Shown: positions 22,787-29,432 of the stretch, in pieces
Numbering within the stretch: position 1 is the stretch's first letter
Layout: every line of letters begins with the position of its first letter
Source of the DNA: Sphingobacteriaceae bacterium
GTDB lineage: Bacteria; Bacteroidota; Bacteroidia; UBA7662
Assembly (NCBI GenBank): GCA_030682795.1
Contig: JAUXNJ010000040.1
Location: forward strand, 1-64,000
DNA length: 64,000 bases
Reading direction: 5' to 3'
Translations under genes and position numbers: made by a program
The notes under the pieces: model-generated
Database searches by the model: none
Told to the model about the DNA's origin: nothing
Seen by the model: only the letters and a program-made list of their open reading frames with translations

Positions 22787-22859
22787 AAGATATAAATTTA
22801 TTTGGTTGTCAAATTTATGTTTTTGTTTTGTCGGTTCGTTTTTTAGCATTGGCGGTAAC

Positions 22860-23057
22860 TTACTTATAGGCGAATAAAAATCATTCTATGCGGGATAACG
22901 TTGGAAGCTAGGTATGTTTTTATGCGCTCCTGCAAGATAGGAGATTTATAGTAATTTGAACAATGGCCGTTATTATAATCACAATGGTCATTCGAGGACC
23001 GCATTAGTTGGCTTGACGCGGTAGGGGCCAATGAACGCCCTGTTTGGGTACCCGCAT
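22860..23057. other. gene-free disrupted zone of the array
   Basis: No credible gene. It begins directly after the orphan cassette end GGCGGTAAC (22851-22859), where a repeat stem would be expected. GGGATAACGTTGGAAGCT at 22893-22910 looks like the opening of another repeat, and GCCAATGAACGCCCTGTTTG at 23025-23044 weakly resembles a right arm. The arms no longer pair convincingly. It is probably a mutated or rearranged repeat. Confidence 0.35.
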
Positions 23058-23203
23058 GAGTAAAGTTCTCGCGTTTGGCGCAGTGGCCCCGATGGCCATC
23101 GGGATAAGGAGCACTACCCTTGATTGCCTGCACGATGGACTAAAGTACGAAATGGTTTCAGTTTAGTACTAAAACCCCCATTGCAGCCAAACGCGTGTTG
23201 TAT
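23058..23203. repeat. attC-like repeat 15 (degenerate, 146 bp)
   Basis: Related to repeat 5: left arm CTCGCGTTTGGCGCAGTGGC, right arm CCCCCATTGCAGCCAAACGC. It opens with GTAAAG instead of TAACG and ends GTTGTAT. An extra block of about 14 bp, around the palindrome CCCGATGGCCATCGGG (23088-23103), interrupts the left side and explains the length. Probably no longer functional. Confidence 0.75.
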
Positions 23204-23210
23204 CCCGTTG

Positions 23211-23875
23211 TCACATGTCTTTTGATATTAGTCCTTTGAAATTTTTGATACTATTGTCAACATGGTTTAGTTCATTCACCCATTCAACAAGGTCTTTGCT
23301 TAGCCATTCAATACCTTCAATAATTCCATTTTTATATGAATGAAGGGCATTTAAATCCCAACTGATGGCTTCGTGGTGAAATATTCTATTGCGTAATTTT
23401 CTAATTCCATTGAATTTGGAACTCATTGTCTTTCGCTTTCTGATTTGTTTCGGACAATTTGGAAAGGCCAGCCTTAAGTTCTTCCAAAGTGACATTTCAA
23501 ATTTTGCATCAAAAAGGGAGGTCCAAAATCCAAATGACAGTTCTGAGATGATTCTTCCAGGTGTAACTTCCTTTTTTTCGGACTGAATCTTTGTTCTAGC
23601 TTCAGATATCTTATCTATTTGAAATCTAGTGGCTATTTTGATAAAGTCTTTATGATCGTACCATTCTTTATCGTCAAATTTTTTTGTCAGTTGGATAGCT
23701 ATTGCATTTCTTAAACCAATCTCAAGAATTGAAAGTAGGGGATAAATGATTCTGAAATGAGTATGTTGCTTTTGTAATGATCAAGCGCTTTTGAAATGTC
23801 ACGTTTGTTGTGGTTCAAATATGGCTCAAGCCTTTCGGATGAAATGATCCTGTCAACTATTGCCTGTTTATCCAT
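23211..23875 (-). pseudogene. Abi-family (abortive infection) protein, frameshifted
   Basis: The ATG at 23875 starts MDKQAIVDRIISSERLEPYL and reads to SNILISESF; the frame then breaks at about 23741-23747. One missing T in TCATTTATCCCC would restore PLLSILEIGLRNAIAIQLTK. After the break the frame continues through KKFDDKEWYDHKDFIKIA, TPGRIISELSFGFWTSLFD and the signature RKLRNRIFHHEAI to the stop at 23211. The whole resembles Abi-like (Abi_2) proteins, which have a HEPN-like RN..FH motif and block phage growth. It is either a genuine 1 bp deletion or a sequencing error in a T run. It lies at the recombinase-side end of the array. Confidence 0.75.
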
Positions 23876-24127
23876 AAACTTTGTACCTTTGTGTTCTAGT
23901 CCCGGTAATTCCTCTCCCAGTTTTTATGCTGGTGATGAAGCCGGGTTCTTTGTTTTATATCGTTGAATCTACTTTATTCCGATTCAAATCCCTTTTTTCT
24001 ACATTTTCAGTTTTGAGGCAGGCTTATTTTGACTATAGGCGAAATCTCCTATTATAAGGACAATTTTCTGATTTCTACTGGAGCCCCATCACAGTCAAAC
24101 ACGAGTCACGAGCACTACCACTTACCA
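23876..24127. other. gene-free stretch with a decayed repeat arm
   Basis: No open frame of interest. CCCCATCACAGTCAAACACGA at 24084-24104 (first 20 bases quoted in part) resembles the right arm of repeats 5 and 15 (CCCCCATTGCAGCCAAACGC). I read it as the remnant of a sixteenth repeat, or of a primary attachment site, at the recombinase end of the array. Confidence 0.35.
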
Positions 24128-24436
24128 TCATAATTGCAAAGTCAACTTTAAATGCCCACCAAATCCTTTTTGAATAATTTTCATGAGTGTTGAAAGCTTG
24201 AGTTCGCCAGCATTGTTTTCAAGGCTAGAAATGAGGGATTTACTGGTTCCACACTTTGCTGCCAACTCTTTTTTCGACATGCCTAGTTTCAAACGCGCTT
24301 CTTGAAGCAAAAAGCCAAGTCGAAATGCCTCAAATCCTTGTTCCCACTGGTCGCGCTTTTCAGTTCCTGGTTTTCCATATTGCTCGTCGAGTAATTCATC
24401 GAGCGTCGTTATGTGCTTGTTTTTTAGCTGTGTCAT
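24128..24436 (-). CDS. HigA-like XRE antitoxin
   Basis: 102 aa. The N-terminal 40 residues (TTLDELLDEQYGKPGTEKRD) form the extension typical of HigA antitoxins of the HigB/HigA (Gp49-like) class. Residues about 45-95 are an HTH_3 domain (LQEARLKLGMSKKELAAKCG, SLISSLENNAGELKLSTL), ending with the beta-strand tail GHLKLTLQL. No toxin gene lies upstream; instead a second HigA-like gene precedes it by 53 bp. It may be an orphan antitoxin able to neutralise toxins from elsewhere. Confidence 0.8.
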   Translation of the reverse strand: MTQLKNKHITTLDELLDEQYGKPGTEKRDQWEQGFEAFRLGFLLQEARLKLGMSKKELAAKCGTSKSLISSLENNAGELKLSTLMKIIQKGFGGHLKLTLQL

Positions 24437-24489
24437 TATGGTAGTCCTCCATTTTATTTAGAAATGCTAAGCCTATTGGCGCTAACTAC

Positions 24490-24801
24490 TTAAAACCGAA
24501 TATCGATTTGGACTTTGCCACCAAGCCCAATCTCAACAATGTCAAACAGTGTTTTTAAGGTCATATTGCTGCCGTCGTTTTCTAAGCGCGAAATGTAAGT
24601 GCGTTTTTTATCTACGAGTTGAGCGAGTTGTTCTTGGGTGAGCTGCCGCTCCTCCCGGGCTTTTTTGAGCAGAAGTCCGATTTTGAAACTTTCAAACGAG
24701 CTTTCCAGCTTGTCTCTTCGCGGGGCGCCCTTGGTGCCATAAACGGCATCTTTGATTTCCGACCATGTTTTTAGATCATTGGCTAATGGTTTTGTCTTCA
24801 T
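24490..24801 (-). CDS. HigA-like XRE antitoxin
   Basis: 103 aa, organised as the neighbouring HigA-like protein: N-terminal extension LKTWSEIKDAVYGTKGAPRR, HTH_3 domain (KKAREERQLTQEQLAQLVDK, TYISRLENDGSNMTLKTL) and tail GKVQIDIRF. A remnant of its toxin overlaps its 5' end (24776-24980). The region marks the transition from AT-rich to GC-rich DNA. Confidence 0.85.
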   Translation of the reverse strand: MKTKPLANDLKTWSEIKDAVYGTKGAPRRDKLESSFESFKIGLLLKKAREERQLTQEQLAQLVDKKRTYISRLENDGSNMTLKTLFDIVEIGLGGKVQIDIRF

Positions 24802-24980
24802 AATAACGCGTCATTAATTGAATCGCTCTGTTTATTTCGTTTTTGGGGGTTTGCTGTGATTTTTTGGTGAAGCCGTTCAACAGAATTACCAAGCTGTCAT
24901 CATCAAAAAAGCAGAAAACACGTCAGCTATCCGAACCTAATTGAATCCGTGCTTCATACAAGCCTTTTTGCCATAGCACT
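24776..24980 (-). pseudogene. HigB/Gp49-like toxin remnant
   Basis: The minus-strand frame reads VLWQKGLYEARIQLGSDS, a TGA stop, then RVFCFFDDDSLVILLNGFTK, KSQQTPKNEINRAIQLMTRY and YEDKTISQ stop. This is the C-terminal two thirds of a HigB-type RNase toxin (phage-derived Gp49-like), with the tyrosine codon before RVF turned into TGA. The N-terminal third is missing upstream. It overlaps the antitoxin start by 26 bp, as in intact higBA operons. The toxin is therefore dead while the antitoxin survives. Confidence 0.75.
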
Positions 24981-25005
24981 AATGTAAGTTAAAAGTTACA
25001 ATTTT

Positions 25006-25028
25006 AAAAATGCCGATGCAGCATTTTT
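25006..25028. terminator. hairpin terminator behind the recombinase gene
   Basis: AAAAATGC / CGATGCA / GCATTTTT forms an 8 bp stem with A and T flanks, so it can act in both directions. It is placed 45 bp after the stop of the tyrosine recombinase. Confidence 0.55.
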
Positions 25029-25072
25029 GGTCAAAAAACACTGACGCATAAGGGTCTAGTAACTGGGCGGTT

Positions 25073-26182
25073 TTATAAATCGAGTTGCTCAATAGGACTC
25101 ACCAGCCGGTCAAAGGCGGGCTTGGTTACCCAGGTGTAGAGCTCCGTGGTTTTGCTGCTTTTGTGACCGAGTAGCACCTGAATGTAGCGCAAATCGGTAC
25201 CGGCCTCAAGCAAGTGAGTAGCGTAGGAGTGCCTTAGCCAATGCAAAGTCGCTTCTTTTTGCACCCCAGCTCGGGCACAAGCTTGCTTGAATACCGATTG
25301 CAAACTGCGTTCGTCGTAGGCTTCCCCAGCCTTTTGCCCTTCAAATAGCCAATTGGTGGTGGGATAGAGCTCCTGGTATTCGCGTACCAAGCTCATGAGT
25401 TTAGCAGCCAGCGGCACCATGCGGTCTTTTTGGCCTTTGCCACCGCGAACCCACAGCACTTTACGGTTAAAATCGAGGTCGGTGGCGCGCAATTTGAGCA
25501 GCTCGCCACGGCGTAATCCGCAGCCATAAATGAGCTGCAGCATGCAACGGTGCTTTAAATTACGGGGAGCTTTGAGGATACGCGTGATCTCCTCGGCCGA
25601 CAAAACGTGCGGTAAACGATGCGCGCGCCGCGGCCGTTGTATTTCCTCCACTTCCATGCTGCTGTGCGAAAACTGTCGGTAGTAGAGTTTGATGGCATTG
25701 ATCACTTGGTTTTGGTAAGAAGCCGAATATTTGTGCTTGAGGATGTAGTCGTGGTTGAATTGTACGAGGTCTTCGGTGCTTAAATTATCAAGCGGGCGCT
25801 CGACAAAGTAGCGGAAAAATACATTCAAGGCATCCACATAGGTGCGGATGGTGTTTTCAGAATAGCGCTTTTGCCGCAACCAGCGTTCGTAACGACTCAG
25901 ACATCGTAGGTGCTCCTCGGTAGCGTCGGGGAGTAGCTGACCGCCAACAGCACGGCCATCAAGTTGCCGCTCAAAAATGGCTACACCTGCAAATTGAGCG
26001 CTAAGGCTTTCAAAATCATAGTTGTCATAACGCACTAACCAGGCTTGGCGATCCACGCTCCACATCCTGTCGCCATAGGGCAAGTTTTTGAGCGTATTCA
26101 CAATCACTTGGTGGTATTTAAACTTCAATTCCCACCAAAGAATATGCCGGTGCTGCACGATTTTGAGTTTGATGTTTTCCAT
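25073..26182 (-). CDS. tyrosine recombinase, candidate cassette integrase
   Basis: 369 aa. Residues 1-85 form an extra N-terminal module (VNTLKNLPYGDRMWSVDRQAW), 90-190 the SAM-like core-binding domain (RYERWLRQKRYSENTIRTYV), and 195-365 the catalytic domain. The full active site is visible: Arg224 (GCGLRRGEL), Lys249 (GGKGQKDR), His314 and Arg317 (HWLRHSYATHL), His340 (LGHKSSK) and Tyr349 (TTELYTWV). The about 35-40 residue insertion that marks IntI between the Lys and HxxR boxes is absent. The gene is co-oriented with the cassettes and lies on their 5' side, about 1 kb from the decayed array end. It belongs to a Bacteroidota integrase type, not XerC/D (inference). Whether it acts on the array is untested. 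Confidence 0.88.
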   Translation of the reverse strand: MENIKLKIVQHRHILWWELKFKYHQVIVNTLKNLPYGDRMWSVDRQAWLVRYDNYDFESLSAQFAGVAIFERQLDGRAVGGQLLPDATEEHLRCLSRYERWLRQKRYSENTIRTYVDALNVFFRYFVERPLDNLSTEDLVQFNHDYILKHKYSASYQNQVINAIKLYYRQFSHSSMEVEEIQRPRRAHRLPHVLSAEEITRILKAPRNLKHRCMLQLIYGCGLRRGELLKLRATDLDFNRKVLWVRGGKGQKDRMVPLAAKLMSLVREYQELYPTTNWLFEGQKAGEAYDERSLQSVFKQACARAGVQKEATLHWLRHSYATHLLEAGTDLRYIQVLLGHKSSKTTELYTWVTKPAFDRLVSPIEQLDL

Positions 26183-26307
26183 GCCAACAGCTTTGAAACC
26201 TTAATTTCGGTTGCTGTTTTGGGATGTACAAGCGGCTAACTTCAAAATGCGCAATTCGTGATAATCTTTGCGCAGAAACAATGGATTGCGTCCATATTTT
26301 TCTGCTG

Positions 26308-28185
26308 CTACCTAAATCTTCCCGGCAAAATCACCAATTGAATGAAGTTGACCTCGAGCTGATCAACCCGCTGGCTGCTGCCGTTGGGCAGGTTGAGGCG
26401 CTGGAGAGGGAAGTAGCGGAGACTCGTACGCAGGTACCAGCGCTGCAGGCGGTCGGGACGGATGTCCCAGCCGGCACTGAGGCCGGGTTGGAGGCTTTGG
26501 TGGCTGCCTTCCTGCGGCAAACCGCCGTCGAAGCTGCTGCGCGATTGCCAGTTTTCGTAGCTCAACGCGGCACCTACATAGGGCACAAAGCCGTGGTAAT
26601 CGGCAAAAAAGTGGTAGGCTTCGAGGGTTACCGCGCGGCGTTGCAATTGCTGCGCACTGCCATAAGCCGCAATTTCGCTGTTCATGCCGCGATAGAGGAG
26701 GCTCAGCTGGAGGTCGGACTGGTGCCAATAATAACCCGCCATTAGTTCAAGCATCATTCCGCTGCGGTGCTGCCCTAACCAAGGCGCCGCCGCCGTTAAA
26801 TTTTGGGAAGGGGTAAGGAAAAAGCCAACCGAAGGGCCCACGCCAAAGGTAAAGCCATCCAGCCGGTCGAGCTTGGCCAAGGTATCGGTTAAGTAAGCAG
26901 TACGGCCGCTTTGCCAGCCCTTTTCGGCGCTTACGGTAGTGTCAAACATCCATTTATAACCCAGCGAAAAGGCCATGGCTGGCATTTGCACCCGCGCTAG
27001 TTGCTGGCGACTGAAGTAATAGTCGCGCTCGTGCGCCCCGAAATAGGTGGCGCCCAACTCCCAGAGATGCGCACCGTGTAAGTAGTACAAACCTGCACTA
27101 AAAGGCACCCGATGGCCGCCAATCGAGGCCCCAGCACCCTTGCGGTAGGCCGTTACTTGGTGCGAAAAGCCAACGTAGGGCCGAATTTTCCCGCTTTCAA
27201 CCCGCCAAGGCATGTAACGAAAGCTGGTTTCGATGCGTTCAGTAAAGCCGGTTTGACTTTGGAGGATGGGAAAGGACACCAAAAAATCGGCATGTCCCCA
27301 AAAATGCGTGCCGCCAAGCACCAGGCGGCTGCTTTGGTGTGGGGCAAAGACTTCAGCTTGCAGGGCAGCAGCGGGATTGGTCGCATCCACCTGCCATTGC
27401 CTGCCGCCGCCGGGGTAAAAACGATGACTCGCACCCAAAGTGATCTGCGCAAAACGGTGGCGGGTGTTGCCGCCTTCAACATACACCTGTGCCGAAAGCA
27501 ACTGGGGAGCGGCCAAAATCAGCAGCACGAGTAGCAAGGTGGCGGAGGCTTTTGCCGGCACTTTGGCTTTGCGATACACCGTGTTTTTAGCAACGCGCAC
27601 ATTCCAATAAATCATTACAGGCATAAAAGCCGCGGTGGGACCCAGCCAAATCCAGAGCTGCCCCTGACTGTTTACCACCAAAAAGGCTGTAAAAATGGCG
27701 ATGTAGGTGCCAATCATCATGCCCAAATGCCGCCGCATCCAGCTGTTTTTGCGAAGAGGTTTACTTTGAGCGAGCTGCCAATACATCCACAAATCTTGCA
27801 AAACCAAAAAGCTGTTGATGCCGCCAAAAACCATCAGCACAATGTTGCCGCTGGCCAACATGAAACCGCCATTAATGAGTCCCAACCCTGCCAAGCCCCA
27901 GTCGAGCCAAGCTGGCCGCAGCGTTTTAATGCGCACCGACCGCATGCCTGCCAAATTTTGGTAGAGGGTGAACAGGCCGATGTGCATGAGGAAGGGTTTG
28001 TTGCTGTAGATGGCCATAAAAAGGGCGGTGAGGGCTACCGCCAAAGTGCTGTAATAAAAAGTGTAGCCGGTTTTAGCGTGACCGCTGCCGCCTTTGCGGA
28101 AAATCATGGCGAAAAAACCGGCCAGTAGTGCAATGCCGCCGCCGGCGATGTGGGTGAAAAGGGCAATGTTGTAAATGGCTTCCAT
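26308..28185 (-). CDS. fusion of DUF2306-like membrane domain and outer-membrane-type beta-barrel domain
   Basis: 625 aa from the ATG at 28185. Residues 1-200 have about seven helices, starting NIALFTHIAGGGIALLAGFF with RKGGSGHAKTGYTFYYSTL, a DUF2306-like pattern of inner-membrane proteins. At about 220-240 comes SATLLLVLLILAAPQLLSAQ, which looks like a complete signal peptide, followed by some 390 residues of barrel-like strands (HRFAQITLGASHRFYPGG, FRYMPWRVESGKIRPYVGFS, FVPYVGAALSYENW) ending in ILPGRFR. An inner-membrane and an outer-membrane protein in one reading frame is unusual. Either the signal is cut to release the barrel, or a start codon lies inside the gene, or two genes have fused by loss of a stop. 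Confidence 0.75.
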   Translation of the reverse strand: MEAIYNIALFTHIAGGGIALLAGFFAMIFRKGGSGHAKTGYTFYYSTLAVALTALFMAIYSNKPFLMHIGLFTLYQNLAGMRSVRIKTLRPAWLDWGLAGLGLINGGFMLASGNIVLMVFGGINSFLVLQDLWMYWQLAQSKPLRKNSWMRRHLGMMIGTYIAIFTAFLVVNSQGQLWIWLGPTAAFMPVMIYWNVRVAKNTVYRKAKVPAKASATLLLVLLILAAPQLLSAQVYVEGGNTRHRFAQITLGASHRFYPGGGRQWQVDATNPAAALQAEVFAPHQSSRLVLGGTHFWGHADFLVSFPILQSQTGFTERIETSFRYMPWRVESGKIRPYVGFSHQVTAYRKGAGASIGGHRVPFSAGLYYLHGAHLWELGATYFGAHERDYYFSRQQLARVQMPAMAFSLGYKWMFDTTVSAEKGWQSGRTAYLTDTLAKLDRLDGFTFGVGPSVGFFLTPSQNLTAAAPWLGQHRSGMMLELMAGYYWHQSDLQLSLLYRGMNSEIAAYGSAQQLQRRAVTLEAYHFFADYHGFVPYVGAALSYENWQSRSSFDGGLPQEGSHQSLQPGLSAGWDIRPDRLQRWYLRTSLRYFPLQRLNLPNGSSQRVDQLEVNFIQLVILPGRFR

Positions 28186-28324
28186 AGTGTGGTTGTTTGT
28201 TGGATGCAAACATGGGAAGCAGCCCGAGTTTAGGCAAGCAGATAGGGGGCAGCGGTAAAAAGCGGGACGAACGGGAAGCCCTAGGGGAGAAAAGCAAAAG
28301 GCCAGGGGTGAACGGGAAGGTGCT

Positions 28325-29245
28325 TCAGCCGAACAATTCCTTCAAATCGGCATTCAAACTGCGCGAAACAGGGATGAGCACCTCCACGCCATCGAGCTTT
28401 AATTTGTAGCCCTGGGCGTTGCCGCTGATGTGTTGGATGTGCTGTCGGTTCACCAAAAAACTCTTGTGGCAGCGGAAAAAGCTGGGTTGCGAAGCCAATT
28501 GCGCGGCAAAGGCACGCATGCTGCCACGCAGAAGGGCTTTTTGCAAACCATCGGTCGCCATCCAGTAAACCTCCACATAATTATCGGCCGCCTGAAGGTA
28601 GCGCAACTCATGCGCATGCACCCGCAATTGTTCGTTTTGATTTTCGCCTTCGAGCAGCAAGGGTGTGCTTACTGTAGCTTGTGTGGGTTTTTGAGGAAGC
28701 AATTTCTGCTGCTCCATTTGGGCATTGAGGTTGCCCGAACCTTGTTGGTAGCGGCGTTCGAGCAAGAGCTGGTTGAGCACATAACTCACCGCCACAGGAA
28801 GAATGCCGATGCCCAACGTGATGGCCTCGAAATACAGTAAACTACTCAAGCGAAAAGGCTGGTTGAAGGCAAACATGGTATACAACGCATTGGCCAAGCC
28901 GATGAGTCCAATGTTCAACATCGTCATGGCAATTTGACGGCCCGTGGTCCAGCTTTGCTCTTTAAAAAAATGCGGGAACAGGGGAACGGCCACCACATTG
29001 ATCAAAAGCATGGTGCAGCTACAAACCAGGCCATAGCCCAAGGCATGCCACATTTTATTTTCGGGGATTTCGTTGAAACCAACGGGTTCAAACAGCCAAA
29101 GGAATAAAAACACGAATAAGCCAAAAAGCAAACTCATGCGCCAGCGGGCACGCTTCGATTCGTAGAGGGGATAGGGTTGTTGGAGGATACGAAACACGGA
29201 CCTAAAATAGGGAATCGGAGCGAATGCAACACATAAATCCTGCAA
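28325..29245 (-). CDS. membrane-anchored LytTR transcriptional regulator
   Basis: 306 aa; the first about 35 residues may be over-extended, with MSLLFGLFVFLFLWLFEPVG a plausible internal start. Four hydrophobic helices occupy about 36-165. A linker follows, and then a LytTR DNA-binding domain (about 205-305): LRVHAHELRYLQAADNYVEV, FFRCHKSFLVNRQHI, VEVLIPVSRSLNADLKELFG. Bacteroidota often carry such one-component regulators with membrane sensors. It is 139 bp upstream of the fusion-protein gene in the same direction and may control it. Confidence 0.85.
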   Translation of the reverse strand: MQDLCVAFAPIPYFRSVFRILQQPYPLYESKRARWRMSLLFGLFVFLFLWLFEPVGFNEIPENKMWHALGYGLVCSCTMLLINVVAVPLFPHFFKEQSWTTGRQIAMTMLNIGLIGLANALYTMFAFNQPFRLSSLLYFEAITLGIGILPVAVSYVLNQLLLERRYQQGSGNLNAQMEQQKLLPQKPTQATVSTPLLLEGENQNEQLRVHAHELRYLQAADNYVEVYWMATDGLQKALLRGSMRAFAAQLASQPSFFRCHKSFLVNRQHIQHISGNAQGYKLKLDGVEVLIPVSRSLNADLKELFG

Positions 29246-29295
29246 AGCGGTTCGGGAATTGCCGGGGCTTCCTTATCTTGGTCGAAAATTTGAAT

Positions 29296-29382
29296 ATGAT
29301 CGGTTGGATAATTTTTGCAGTTTTGGTGTTGGGTACCTTCGTTTATGTATTAACGAAGTACACCAAAGAGCCTGAGCACTAA
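29296..29382 (+). CDS. 28-residue single-helix membrane peptide
   Basis: Short frame MIGWIIFAVLVLGTFVYVLT followed by KYTKEPEH and TAA. A hydrophobic helix with a charged C-terminal tail, directly followed by a strong terminator hairpin and preceded by TATCTTGG, a near -7 element, 18 nt upstream. It resembles the small subunits of respiratory or other membrane complexes in size only. Divergent from the LytTR gene. Coding status is inferred from composition and from the terminator. Confidence 0.45.
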   Translation: MIGWIIFAVLVLGTFVYVLTKYTKEPEH

Positions 29383-29389
29383 ACAAAAC

Positions 29390-29420
29390 AAGGGCATCTT
29401 TTGAGGATGCCCTTGCTTTT
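29390..29420. terminator. bidirectional terminator between convergent genes
   Basis: AAGGGCATC / TTTTGAG / GATGCCCTT, followed by GCTTTTTG. The stem of 9 bp lies 7 bp after the small plus-strand peptide gene and just after the stop (29433) of the minus-strand gene, so it serves both. Confidence 0.75.
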
Positions 29421-29432
29421 TGACTGGCTGTC

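Larger units (their letters stand above)
1576..24112. mobile_element. integron-like gene-cassette array with attC-like repeats
   Basis: Fifteen recognisable repeats, fourteen of them 131-134 bp long and one 146 bp, separate cassettes carrying one to six genes, all but one on the minus strand. Every repeat opens with (T/C)AAC and ends with GTT(A/G), apart from the degenerate opening of repeat 15. Fourteen cassettes have 8-10 bp inverted ends that match within the cassette but differ between cassettes (for example GTTAGGTGC/GCACCTAAC, GTTACCAGC/GCTGGTAAC, GTTGTGCGCC/GGCGCACAAC). This is the linear-array signature of integron cassettes. The right end is decayed (22,860-24,112), and a tyrosine recombinase lies about 1 kb beyond it. 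Cargo is mainly restriction-modification, other nucleases, stress and metal resistance, and unknown proteins. Confidence 0.85.

Noticed and set aside
22864-23133. Open frame of 89 codons next to repeat 15
   Set aside because: It reads through the degenerate repeat (HCAKREN text) and has no recognisable domain.
1576-23203. CRISPR array
   Set aside because: Repeats are about 132 bp, structured, and separated by whole genes of 0.2-4.4 kb; no cas genes are present.
1576-23203. Insertion sequences or MITEs between genes
   Set aside because: No transposase, no target-site duplications at the repeat edges; the inverted ends match across genes, not within the repeat, which does not fit a MITE.
25073-26182. 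Chromosomal XerC/XerD
   Set aside because: The N-terminal module and the location next to accessory DNA do not fit Xer; the catalytic domain is of the accessory integrase type.
26363-26745. Long open frames on both strands inside the DUF2306/barrel gene
   Set aside because: Shadows of a GC-rich gene; no family features.
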